Shown here in pieces: positions 53,155-62,283 of a stretch of DNA of 64,000 bases. Position numbers and translations under genes: made by a program. The first letter of the stretch is position 1. Every line of letters starts with the position of its first letter. The notes beneath the pieces were generated by a model. The model was not told the DNA's origin and made no database searches. It saw only the letters and a list, made by a program, of their open reading frames with translations. The DNA is from Stieleria maiorica (lineage in GTDB: Bacteria; Planctomycetota; Planctomycetia; Pirellulales; Pirellulaceae), in contig NZ_CP036264.1 in the NCBI RefSeq assembly GCF_008035925.1, forward strand, positions 2,267,409-2,331,408, given 5' to 3'.

Positions 53155-55037
53155 GCGATTTGTCCGAATCATCCGCCCCGCAGGTCCCCGAATTGACGCC
53201 CCGCGTCTTTGTCCTGGGGTTGATCCTGTCGGTCGTCATGGGCGCGGCGAACGTGTATGTCGGATTGAAGGCGGGCATGACCGTGTCGGCTTCGATCCCG
53301 GCGGCCGTGATGGCGATGTTGCTGTTTCGGTTGCTGTTCAAGCGATCGAGCATCTTGGAAGCCAATCAGGTCCAGACGTGCGCGTCGGCCGGTGAGTCGT
53401 TGGCGGCGGGAATCATTTTCACGATGCCGGCGATGATTCTGATCGGGCACTGGGAATCGTTTGATTTCTGGACCGTTTCGTTGGTCGCACTCACCGGCGG
53501 CCTGCTCGGCATTTTGTTCATGATCCCGATGCGTCGGGTGTTCGTGGCCGACAACGAAGACCTGCCGTTCCCCGAGGGCGTCGCCTGTGCGGCGGTGTTG
53601 GAAGCCGGTCAGCAAGGTGACCAACAGCGCGGTGCGGCGACCAGTTTGTTGATCGGCGGCGCGTTGGGGGCGGTGTTCAAGTTTTGCGCGGGGTTTCTTG
53701 CGCTGGTCAACGACACGCTGCAAGTCGCCCGGACCGCCGGTGATCGGATCTTCTATTTCGGCGGAGACCTGTCGCCGATGTTGGTCGCCGTCGGATTCAT
53801 CGTCCGCTTGAACGTCGCCGTGTTGATCTTTGTCGGTGGCGCGATCGGATGGCTGATCGGGATTCCGTTGATGGGCGGCGCATCGGGTTACGACGATCCG
53901 ATCAACGGTGCTTGGACGATTTGGAGCACCGAAATCCGGTACGTCGGGGTGGGCGCGATGGTCGTCGGCGGGATCGGTTCATTGATCGCTGTGCGACAGG
54001 GGTTGTTCACGGCGGTCTCCGAATTGTGGCACGGATTGCGCGGCCGCCGGATTTCGCTGGACCACGGCACGCGGGACATCCCCTCGGGATTGATCTTGGT
54101 GCTCGGATTGGTCTGCACCGCCACGCTGGCAATCATCAATTATCGTTTCACCCACGATGTCGGCGTTTCGGCGTTGTCAACTGTTGTGATGCTGGCGATG
54201 GGATTCTTCTTCACGGCGGTGGCCAGCTACATCGTCGGTCTGGTCGGCAATTCCAACAGCCCGGTTTCGGGAATGACGATCACGGCGGTGCTGGCGGCCG
54301 GTGGACTGTTGTGGTTGTTCAACTACTCCGGCACCCAGGGCATGGTGGCGACGCTTGGCATCGCCGCGATCGTGTGTTGCGTGGCATGTACCAGCGGCGA
54401 TGTGTGCAACGATTTGAAGACCGGTTCGCTGGTCGGTGCCGCACCGTTTCGGCAGCAAACGATGCAGATCGCCGGCGTCTTTGTTGCCGCCTTTGTCATG
54501 GCACCGGTGCTGACCCTGTTGCACAACAACACGCCGGGCGGGATCGGCGGCGAGAAACTTTCGGCTCCCCAGGCCAGTCTGTTTGCCAGTCTGGCAAAGG
54601 GTTTTGCCGGCGAAGGCGAGCTTCCTTGGGGCCTGATCGGATTGGGCGCGGGTATCGGCGTGCTGATCTTGGGGATCGACGAAGTGCTCAAACGAAAAAC
54701 TCGACACCGTGCCCACCTGATGCCGATCGCCGTGGGCATGTACTTGCCCTTCGGACTGGCGACACCGATTCTGGTCGGCGGTCTGATCGCGTCGCTGTGC
54801 ACCCGGGGAAGGGAACGCGAATCACACGACCGATTGCTGCATCGCGGCATCCTGTTTTCGTCCGGTGTCATCGCCGGCGAAGCGCTGACGGCCGTGGGTC
54901 TGGCCGGCCTGGCAGCCTTCGGAGTCGCGGCCCTGGATTTGGGGCTGTCACCGGTCGTGAAAACCGTGCTTTCACTGGTCGTCGCGATGGGGATCGTGCT
55001 GGCATTCGTCGCCATGACCAAGCCCAAATCCGAATAG
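53151..55037 (+). CDS. OPT family transporter
   Basis: This 628-aa inner-membrane protein has about fourteen hydrophobic helices (FVLGLILSVVMGAANVYVGL, PAAVMAMLLFRLLF, TVSLVALTGGLLGILFMI, ILVLGLVCTATLAII, ATLGIAAIVCCVACTSGD, AAFVMAPVLTLLH). Family hallmarks include NVYVGLKAGMTVS near the N-terminus, the ACASGE-like CASAGESLAAGIIF, LPFPEGVACA and GDVCNDLKTG. OPT/YSL proteins carry oligopeptides or metal chelates, usually driven by protons. Its ATG overlaps the sulfatase stop, so it is translated together with that enzyme. The substrate is unknown. Confidence 0.9.
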   Translation: MSDLSESSAPQVPELTPRVFVLGLILSVVMGAANVYVGLKAGMTVSASIPAAVMAMLLFRLLFKRSSILEANQVQTCASAGESLAAGIIFTMPAMILIGHWESFDFWTVSLVALTGGLLGILFMIPMRRVFVADNEDLPFPEGVACAAVLEAGQQGDQQRGAATSLLIGGALGAVFKFCAGFLALVNDTLQVARTAGDRIFYFGGDLSPMLVAVGFIVRLNVAVLIFVGGAIGWLIGIPLMGGASGYDDPINGAWTIWSTEIRYVGVGAMVVGGIGSLIAVRQGLFTAVSELWHGLRGRRISLDHGTRDIPSGLILVLGLVCTATLAIINYRFTHDVGVSALSTVVMLAMGFFFTAVASYIVGLVGNSNSPVSGMTITAVLAAGGLLWLFNYSGTQGMVATLGIAAIVCCVACTSGDVCNDLKTGSLVGAAPFRQQTMQIAGVFVAAFVMAPVLTLLHNNTPGGIGGEKLSAPQASLFASLAKGFAGEGELPWGLIGLGAGIGVLILGIDEVLKRKTRHRAHLMPIAVGMYLPFGLATPILVGGLIASLCTRGRERESHDRLLHRGILFSSGVIAGEALTAVGLAGLAAFGVAALDLGLSPVVKTVLSLVVAMGIVLAFVAMTKPKSE

Positions 55038-55039
55038 CT

Positions 55040-55159
55040 GCCAGCGGGAAGCGTAAGCGAGCGGCCCGTGCCGGTTTAGCGATCACGGCGGGCCACTAGC
55101 TGACGCTGCGTGCTGGCAATCAACGCCGATGCCAGCGGGAAGCGTAAGCGAGCGGCCCG
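55040..55159. repeat. Dispersed repeat family B, two direct copies and one inverted half
   Basis: Copies at 55040-55068 and 55131-55159 are identical over at least 29 bases. The degenerate inverted half at 55091-55117 allows a hairpin with the first copy. The cluster lies between the OPT and DUF1080 genes. Confidence 0.9.
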
Positions 55160-55264
55160 TGACCGGATTGAGTATCATGACACCCCGCTAACTGGCATGG
55201 CGTGCGGCCGTATCGTAGTCGCACCAGCGTTCGCGTAACCCTCCAGCCTCCACGACTCCATCCG

Positions 55265-55903
55265 ATGAGATCACTTTCAATGTCGCACCGTTCGTTCGTC
55301 CGCCTTTCCGCGTTGCTTTTGACCGTCTCCGTTTGCATCAGCCCGGCGGCACTCGCCCACGAGGGAGCGCATGCCATCTTTGACGGAAAGTCGCTCGACG
55401 GCTGGGAAGTCCGTCCGGAGAAGGACACCGCAGACCATTGGAAAGTCGAAGACGGCAAGATCGTTTGCGAGAACGAAAACCAAAAGGGATCGGTGCTCTG
55501 GACGACCAAGAACTACAAGGATTACGAAATCGAACTCGACTACCAAACCTCCTCGGAGTACTACGACACCGGCGTTATGCTGCGCGGAGACGGCCACCAG
55601 GTCCAATTGGGAATCTCCGGCAGCTTGAAAAAGGACATGTCGGCGTGCGTCTATGCGCCCAGTGACAAACGCGGCAGCTATCCCGGCGTCTCGGAAAAGG
55701 GGACGGAGGTCTTAAAACTCGGCCAGTGGAACCATTTGCGAGTTGTGTTGACCGGCAAGCGAATCCAAACGTTTCACAACGGAGAGCCCTGTGTGGATTA
55801 CACCGGTGTGGCGATCAATGATGAAGGCCCGATCGGGTTGCAGCTGCACGGTGGACACCACATGAAGATTCAGTTCAAGAATATCAAGGTGAAAGAGCTG
55901 TAG
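55265..55903 (+). CDS. DUF1080 (3-keto-disaccharide hydrolase-like) secreted protein
   Basis: This 212-aa protein starts at ATG 55265 and has a signal peptide (LSALLLTVSVCISPAALA). The mature part is a single jelly-roll DUF1080 domain: AIFDGKSLDGWEV, WKVEDGKIVCEN, DYEIELDYQTS, TGVMLRGDGHQVQLG, WNHLRVVLTGKRIQTFHNGE and GPIGLQLHGGHHMKIQFKNIKVKE. Family members bind or hydrolyse glycans, and some act on 3-keto-sugars. No catalytic claim is made for this member. The transmembrane kinase at 48382 carries a related domain. Confidence 0.92.
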   Translation: MRSLSMSHRSFVRLSALLLTVSVCISPAALAHEGAHAIFDGKSLDGWEVRPEKDTADHWKVEDGKIVCENENQKGSVLWTTKNYKDYEIELDYQTSSEYYDTGVMLRGDGHQVQLGISGSLKKDMSACVYAPSDKRGSYPGVSEKGTEVLKLGQWNHLRVVLTGKRIQTFHNGEPCVDYTGVAINDEGPIGLQLHGGHHMKIQFKNIKVKEL

Positions 55904-55947
55904 GCTGTAAATGCAGTCGCGTGCGGCACAGCGAGTCCAACCAACGG

Positions 55948-57444
55948 CTACCACCACCAACGTTGTGCTGTCCCCTGGATCGCTGTTCCCTGGATCGCTG
56001 TCACTTCGATTGCTTTGGAACGCATCGTCGCGATTGCCTGGTCGGTCTCCGTTTGATTGACGACCGACCAGGCATCGATCGAGACGCCACCGGACACGCT
56101 GATGATCCATCCTTGTCGTCCCCGGAGCGTGGATGCCACGGAGGGAATCGTTTTGGGGACGTGATAGCGCGGCCCGGTCAGCCGGCTTGCATCGGTCAGC
56201 ACTTCGAATTGACAATCCGCGCGGACCGGCAATCCTTCGTTGGCCATCAACGCCCCGAGCACTGCCAAGTCGAAACAGTTTCGCAAATCGGCGAACACCG
56301 GCATTGCGGTCGAGAGTTCGTCATAGCGGTCGGTCATGGTGTCGGACCACTGTTGTGCCAGCGGGTTTCCAGTATCCAGGTTGGTGCGGCGGCCGTCGGT
56401 GGTTAACAGGCTGTCTTGGGTCATGGTGCGGACGGCACGTCCACGAATCTGCCATGCCAAGCGGTCCGGCGTGCAACGCAACGGATCGTAATCGGTTGCC
56501 ATCCACCAGCGAGGCGAAGTCACTTGACTTCCCTGTTTCTGACGTTGCAACAATTCCAGATAGCTGGGCATGGAATCGATCGGCGCGGCGTCCAAGCCCA
56601 TCGCCAGACGTTTCATGGCGTAGTCGGCGGCCAACATGACGTGGGCGAAGTGGCTGTCAGGGGCGATTCCATTGATCAACACCTGCTGGTGCCCGATCGC
56701 TTTTTCCAACGTCCCGGCCGCTTTGGGGGTGAACGTTCGCAGTCTTGCCTGGACGCGGGCGTACTGCCGCAATCCGTCGTCGGTCGGTTCGATCGAGCAA
56801 CTGATCTGGCGGTTGACGCCGTCGGTTCCAATTCGCAGGGCATCCATCAAGTCGTCCAATCGAAGCACGGCACGACCATCGGCAACGCCAACGACCTCGC
56901 CGGCCTGGTTGGCTTTCCATGGCCCGCCGGGACCGGCGATCAAAATGTCGCCGCCGGTCGCCGCACCGCCTGGAACAGGCGTGGCGGGAGGAACCGCAAA
57001 GACGTATTCGATGCGACGTAGCCCGGCAAGAAACGCCATGTCGGGCGTGATCGGTTTCCCCTCGCCCAGTCGCCGTGCCAACGCGCGGTCCAACCGGGCG
57101 AGTGAAACGACGCGAAAGTCGGACTCCGCGTCGCCCACCCCATCGATCGCGTCGGCGACCTGCGACCAGGACGCGCGTAGCTGACCCAGATCGTCGTGTC
57201 CGACCCGACCGACGACGCCATCCGCATCGACCCAGACGCCTCCGACTCCACCGCGCGATCCAATGATCGGAGTGATCCCGGTGACAAACGGTGTGCTGGA
57301 AACATTTTGGATCGCCGCGATGCCCTGTGCGGCGGCAATCGGTGCGGTGCCAATTTGTGCGGCGGCAAGAAACAGCACCAGCACCACGACCGCCCCGCGA
57401 GCGTACCGTGCAGCGATGCAACGAATCGAAGAAGAGACAGGCAT
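55948..57444 (-). CDS. Exported planctomycete protein, probably DUF1598
   Basis: This 498-aa protein starts at ATG 57444, behind a G-rich stretch; ATG 57486 is an alternative. The signal is ARGAVVVLVLFLAAAQIGTAP. Segments such as GGVWVDADGVV, DFRVVSLARLDRALARRL, DMAFLAGLRRIEYVFA, DILIAGPGGPWKA, GRAVLRLDDLMDAL and the QVLINGIAPDSHFAHVMLAADYAMKR block match my memory of the planctomycete-restricted DUF1598 family; this could not be verified here. The end is Trp-rich (RWWW). The function is unknown. The gene is convergent with the DUF1080 gene, 44 bases away. Confidence 0.72.
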   Translation of the reverse strand: MPVSSSIRCIAARYARGAVVVLVLFLAAAQIGTAPIAAAQGIAAIQNVSSTPFVTGITPIIGSRGGVGGVWVDADGVVGRVGHDDLGQLRASWSQVADAIDGVGDAESDFRVVSLARLDRALARRLGEGKPITPDMAFLAGLRRIEYVFAVPPATPVPGGAATGGDILIAGPGGPWKANQAGEVVGVADGRAVLRLDDLMDALRIGTDGVNRQISCSIEPTDDGLRQYARVQARLRTFTPKAAGTLEKAIGHQQVLINGIAPDSHFAHVMLAADYAMKRLAMGLDAAPIDSMPSYLELLQRQKQGSQVTSPRWWMATDYDPLRCTPDRLAWQIRGRAVRTMTQDSLLTTDGRRTNLDTGNPLAQQWSDTMTDRYDELSTAMPVFADLRNCFDLAVLGALMANEGLPVRADCQFEVLTDASRLTGPRYHVPKTIPSVASTLRGRQGWIISVSGGVSIDAWSVVNQTETDQAIATMRSKAIEVTAIQGTAIQGTAQRWWW

Positions 57445-57793
57445 CTGTAAACCCCCGCTTAAATGACTGCAATGTTCGCCTTTCAAGGTATGCGTTGGCG
57501 ATGCGGTGTCAAATCAATTTCTTCAGTCGTATCGTTGCTTTTAGGGAGGGGCGCGGAGGGGCGTGCGCTCGGAGCGGGATGCGTTCGCTGTGGCGCAAGT
57601 GCACTCAAAGACCAGCAATCAACCCTCCCCTCGCTTCGCCCGACCCTCCCTTCCAGAGAGGGTTCTGTCTTAATCTGAAACCAATTCTCGATCGATGTGG
57701 CGGTTCACACCCCGGATCAAGATTCCGGCTATGATTTTGAATTAATCCTTTGACGCTCCACACCTCCTTCCATCATCCCGCCGGAGTCCCACC
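57445..57793. other. Intergenic region upstream of the PIG-L gene
   Basis: This 349-base gap lies between divergent genes. It has G/C-skewed stretches (GGGAGGGGCG and CCCTCCC near 57543 and 57631) that can pair imperfectly. No promoter, RNA gene or credible small protein was identified. Confidence 0.45.
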
Positions 57794-58708
57794 ATGCGTT
57801 TTTTGTTGCTCTTGTGTTTCGCCGCGATCACGTTACCCGCCGGCCACCGATTATTCGGTCAAGAAACGTCGCAGCCATTGAGAATCATTTGTTTCGGTGC
57901 CCATCCCGACGACGCGGAATACAAGAGTGGCGGGACGGCGGCGTTGTGGGCGGCGTTGGGTCACAAGGTCAAATTGGTTTCGGTCACCAACGGCGACATC
58001 GGTCACTGGAGCATGGCGGGCGGTCCGTTGGCCACGCGCCGTGCCGCCGAATCGGCCAAGGTTGCCGAGCGACTGGGGGTCGTCAGCGAGGTGCTGGACA
58101 TCCACGACGGCGAACTGGAACCGACACTGGAAAACCGCCGCAAGATCACCGTCTTGATCCGGCAGTGGGACGCCGACATCGTGATCTCGCACCGGCCCTG
58201 GGACTACCACCCCGATCACCGTTACACCGGCGTGCTGGTCCAGGATGCCGCCTACATGGTCGCCGTCCCGTTCTTTTGCCCGACGACGCCGCCGCTAAAA
58301 AAGAACCCTGTCTTCCTGTACTCCAGCGATCGGTTTCAAAAACCTTACTCCTTCGAGGCCGACATCGTCGTGGATGTCGACAGTGTGTTCGAGCAGAAAG
58401 TCGACGCGCTGACCGCACTGGTTTCTCAAACCTTTGAAGGCGGCGCGTTGGGAAGCGCCGAGACGATGGCCGCCGCTCCGCCGGAATCCAAGCCGCAGCT
58501 CCGCCGAGAATGGCTGCGCGAAAAATGGGTCAGCCGCCAGTCGGCCGAAGCCAATCGATTTCGCAGCGGGTTGATCAAATGGTACGGCGAAACGCATGCG
58601 CAGCAGGTCAAGTATGCCGAAGCGTTCGAGATCTGCGAGTACGGCCGCCAGCCCAGCGACGACGAGATCCGCCAACTGTTTCCGTTCCTGCCGGCATCGA
58701 ACGAGTAG
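57794..58708 (+). CDS. PIG-L family deacetylase (LmbE-like), exported
   Basis: This 304-aa protein has a signal peptide (FLLLLCFAAITLPAGH). The PIG-L zinc site is present: CFGAHPDDAEYKSGG, GDIGHWSMAGG, RRAAESAKVAERLGV and WDYHPDHRYTGVLVQDAA. These provide the His, Asp and His ligands and the catalytic Asp. Family enzymes remove N-acetyl groups from GlcNAc-containing substrates, and exported members in planctomycetes probably act on glycans. A family C repeat follows the stop. Confidence 0.9.
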   Translation: MRFLLLLCFAAITLPAGHRLFGQETSQPLRIICFGAHPDDAEYKSGGTAALWAALGHKVKLVSVTNGDIGHWSMAGGPLATRRAAESAKVAERLGVVSEVLDIHDGELEPTLENRRKITVLIRQWDADIVISHRPWDYHPDHRYTGVLVQDAAYMVAVPFFCPTTPPLKKNPVFLYSSDRFQKPYSFEADIVVDVDSVFEQKVDALTALVSQTFEGGALGSAETMAAAPPESKPQLRREWLREKWVSRQSAEANRFRSGLIKWYGETHAQQVKYAEAFEICEYGRQPSDDEIRQLFPFLPASNE

Positions 58709-58728
58709 TCGGACGGCGTGAGACGGAC

Positions 58729-58788
58729 GTAGCCACGCTCGCCAGAGCGTGGACCGCGCGGAAACCACCTTCTGGCGAAGGTAGCTAC
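58729..58788. repeat. Dispersed repeat family C, copy 3
   Basis: Inverted copy pair GTAGCCACGCTCGCCAGAG ... CTTCTGGCGAAGGTAGCTAC, as at 15040 and 20811. Confidence 0.8.
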
Positions 58789-59787
58789 AATTCAATGGCG
58801 ATTCCCACTGCTGCTTCGGTAAACTTGATTTCCTGACAGAGCCAGGGCTGTACTTCAAACACAGCTCCCATTGGCCCCCGCCCTCCCCAACCGGATTTCG
58901 ACATGCGTCATCGATTCACCCTCGTGGTCTTGATCGGACTGTTTACCACGCTGTCCGCCGCCCCGACCCTCCGTTGTGTCGCCGGAAAACCGAACCTGTT
59001 GATCGTTACGGTCGACGACATGAGTTGCGATTCGGTCGGCGCGTTCGGCTGCGAGCTTGAGGGCACGACGCCGAACATCGACGCGCTGGCCGCGGCGGGT
59101 TTGCGCTACCATCACGCGCATGTGCAAGTCGGTAACTGTTACCCCTCACGCAACGTGATGTTCTCCGGACGCTACCCGCACAACACCGGGGTCGAGGGGT
59201 TTTATCAAGTCAAAGATCCCGACTATCCGCACATGGTTGACCTGATGAAACAGGGCGGGTACTTCGTCGCCATTCGCGGCAAGGTCTCTCATTCGACTCC
59301 CTATCAACCCTATGGCTGGGATGCGGACCTGACGATTCTGGACGGCGAGAAACAGGACATGAAGAATGCAGAGTCGTATTACAAATCGACTCGCCGTGGG
59401 ATCGCATTGGCGAAGCAGGCCGGCAAACCGTTCTGCATCAACATCAACATTTCTGATCCGCACAAGCCGTTTTACGCGATGGGCAAGCAGGGGGCGATTG
59501 TCCAGGACGAGAACGTCCCGTCACGGATCTTCACCGCCGACGAGGTCCCGATCCCCGGGTTCCTGTTTGATCATCCCGATGTTCGTTTGGAATTGGCGCA
59601 CTACTATTCGTCGGTACGTCGCGCGGACGATTGTTTCGCGGCCGTCATGAAAGCGCTGCGTGAGTCGGGGCAAGACGAACAAACCGTCGTGATCTTCCTG
59701 TCCGATCACGGGATGCCGTTGCCGTTTGCAAAAACGGCACTTTGGAATCACAGCACGCGGACCCCGTGGATCGTCCGCTGGCCCGGT

Positions 59788-59796
59788 GTCACAGCC
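59788..59796. repeat. Target-site duplication, left copy
   Basis: GTCACAGCC directly before the left end of the element; the same nine bases follow the right end at 61356-61364. Confidence 0.95.
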
Positions 59797-61355
59797 CTCG
59801 TTGTTATACACAAATTTTTGATGATGTATTGATTCGCGAAATCGCTCAAACTGTTGCTCACAGGGAGTTCAGGTGCACGACAGGTAGCAACGGAGTGTTT
59901 GCGATGGTGAGCCAATGGGTGATTGACGAATTAGAAACGGTGGATCTTGGCGACAAGAGACGAAATGAACGACTTGCCGAAGTGCTCTCCGCCATGGCTG
60001 GTTTGCCGAGCAAGAGCATTCCTGCTGCAGTCGGCGCAGGACACAACGAAACAACGGCAGCCTACCGACTTTTTGATAACGATGCGATCTGCTTTGAGGA
60101 CATTTTAGCGCCCCATATAGATGCCTGCTATAAGCGTCTTGCTGAGCAAGAAGTTGTCATCTTGGCTCACGATACGACGGAACTGGATTTGACGAAACCT
60201 AACACGCAAGTAGAAGGGGCCGGTCCGCTAGATGGCAGTTCACGCTACGGCGAGTTGCTTCACCCGCTGATGGCGTTCACTCCCACCGGCACGCCCTTAG
60301 GAACCGTTGCAGCGGAACTTTGGACTCGCGAGGAAGGTCCGTCAAAAGCCGATGATCGAAAGAAAGTGCCGATTGAAGAGAAGGAGTCTCTGCGATGGCT
60401 TGAAAACCACCGCGAAGCACAGTTAATCGCTAGCGAGCACCCCGAAACGCAAGTTGTCTGCGTGGCTGACAGCGAAGCGGACATCTTTGAAGTCATCGAG
60501 TGTAATTCCGATTCTCCAAAGAACTTTTGGTGGATTATTCGCAGTTGCTATGACCGTTCGATCGTTAATCAGCACGGTCGGCCATCAGGAAATCTGCATG
60601 AAAAACTCGCCGCGAGCAAAGTACGCTACACCAAAGCGATAACGATTCGTTCGCACCAACCCAAGTTAGCCTGTGACAAACGAGCACGCAATCAACCGCG
60701 AGAGGCACGCCAATGCGAACTCGAGGTGCGTGCAACGACGCTGACACTGAAGAACCCCTATCGGCCCGATCGACACCTACGGCCCACGAAAGTCAACGCG
60801 ATTTGGGCTCACGAGATCGATCCGCCTGAAGGGGATACGCCTATCAGTTGGCTGTTGCTGACCAATATGCCGATTTCGAACAAGGAAGAGATTGAGCTGG
60901 TGTTGTCTTACTACTGCATTCGCTGGTTGATCGAAGTATTCTTCCGAACTCTCAAATCAGGCACTCGCATCGAAGCAAAGCGGTTTGAAAAGATCGAACG
61001 ATTCGAGCGTTGTCTCGCTGTTTCGATGATCTTGGCGTGGCGAACGTTCTACAGCGTGCGGATCGGTCGCGAATGTCCAGACGTCAGCTGTGAAGCAGTA
61101 TTCGTAGCCGACGAATGGCAGCCGGTATACAAGATCGTCACCGGGGAAGATCCGCCAAAGAAACCACCGACGTTGAAGGAGATCGTCCGCATGATCGCTC
61201 GGCTTGGCGGCTACATCGACCGACCACGACATGACGAGCCTGGCACCGATACGGTCATGCGCGGCATGGAACGACTCTACGACATCAGTAGTTGTTGGCG
61301 AAGCTTTGGTCCAAATGCAACCAGATCAGGGGAATGAATTGTGTATAACAACGAG
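59797..61355 (+). mobile_element. IS4-family, IS50-group insertion sequence (1,559 bp)
   Basis: The ends are perfect 17-base inverted repeats (59797-59813 and 61339-61355) carrying TTATACACAA, the core of the Tn5/IS50 ends. A 9-bp target duplication, as made by IS50-type elements, flanks it. It encodes one transposase. The element is visibly less GC-rich than its surroundings, consistent with arrival from outside. It looks intact and so may be active. Confidence 0.96.
59904..61337 (+). CDS. IS50/Tn5-like transposase
   Basis: This 477-aa protein is close to the 476 aa of Tn5 transposase. ATG 59904 is chosen because the frame further upstream crosses the element end. The N-terminus has the Tn5-type DNA-binding region (LGDKRRNERLAEVLSAM, HNETTAAYRLFDND). 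The catalytic triad fits Asp90 (LAHDTTELD), Asp189 (CVADSEADIFE) and Glu344. The IS4 signature Y-x2-R-x3-E-x6-K is exact at Tyr337, Arg340, Glu344 and Lys351. It cuts and pastes the element through its 17-base ends. No frameshift or stop is seen. Confidence 0.96.
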   Translation: MVSQWVIDELETVDLGDKRRNERLAEVLSAMAGLPSKSIPAAVGAGHNETTAAYRLFDNDAICFEDILAPHIDACYKRLAEQEVVILAHDTTELDLTKPNTQVEGAGPLDGSSRYGELLHPLMAFTPTGTPLGTVAAELWTREEGPSKADDRKKVPIEEKESLRWLENHREAQLIASEHPETQVVCVADSEADIFEVIECNSDSPKNFWWIIRSCYDRSIVNQHGRPSGNLHEKLAASKVRYTKAITIRSHQPKLACDKRARNQPREARQCELEVRATTLTLKNPYRPDRHLRPTKVNAIWAHEIDPPEGDTPISWLLLTNMPISNKEEIELVLSYYCIRWLIEVFFRTLKSGTRIEAKRFEKIERFERCLAVSMILAWRTFYSVRIGRECPDVSCEAVFVADEWQPVYKIVTGEDPPKKPPTLKEIVRMIARLGGYIDRPRHDEPGTDTVMRGMERLYDISSCWRSFGPNATRSGE

Positions 61356-61364
61356 GTCACAGCC
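61356..61364. repeat. Target-site duplication, right copy
   Basis: GTCACAGCC directly after the right end of the element, matching 59788-59796. Confidence 0.95.
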
Positions 61365-62283
61365 CCCGGCGCGATCGACACGAACCACATGATTTCCGCC
61401 GTCGATCTGTTGCCGACCCTGCTGGACATCGCCGGAATCGATCATCCCGACGGTTTTGACGGTCGGTCTTTTTTGCCGACACTGCGCGGCGAGCAACAAT
61501 CCGGTCGCGACATGGTCTTCAAGGTCTACAACGAAAACTCTGGCGGAAACCGCAGCCCGATGCGTAGCGTCCAATCCAAACGCTTCGGTTACCTTTTCAA
61601 TCCCTGGTCCGACGGTAAACGTGTCTTCCGGACCGCAACGACCGGGACGCTGTCCTATCGAGCGATGGTCAAACTGGCTCCGACCGATCCGCAAATCGCC
61701 GCTCGGTTGGAATTGTTTCAGCACGGCGTTCCCGAAGAGTTTTATGATTACGAAAACGACCCCGATGCGCTCGTCAATTTGATCGATGACCCCAAGTACG
61801 CCGACGACATTGCCACGCACCGCGCGGCGATGCGACGATTCATGGTCGATTCGGGCGACCACGCCCTTGCCGCACTGGAGCATCGCAGCGACAAACAGTT
61901 CGTCAGCGACTATGTCGACAAAGTGCAAGCCGAAGCGGACGCGCGGCGGGCGAAACGGCGCGGTAACAATGCCAAAACCAAGCCGAATCCCAAACTGTTT
62001 CAGTGGCAGGTCCCTGCACAGGCAATACCGGGCAGATCGTTCACCGTCTCCATCGCTCACCGGTTACCCGAATCTTTGGGGGAACAGAACTTTCACGTCA
62101 CGATCAAAGACGCCGGCGGGAAACGGATCGAGCGAATCGTTCGCTCTGCATCGGGACAGGGCAAACTGGAGGTGACGTTCCAGATCCCCGAGCGGTTGTC
62201 CGGGAAAAAAATCTCTGCCGCGGCGTTCGTCGGTGAGGAGTTTTCCAACAACCTGATGTATCGAACGGTCAGCGACATCAAGA

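Noticed and set aside
57291-57734. Plus-strand frame upstream of the PIG-L gene
   Set aside because: Overlaps the antisense of the exported protein at 55948-57444 and has no start signal or domain.
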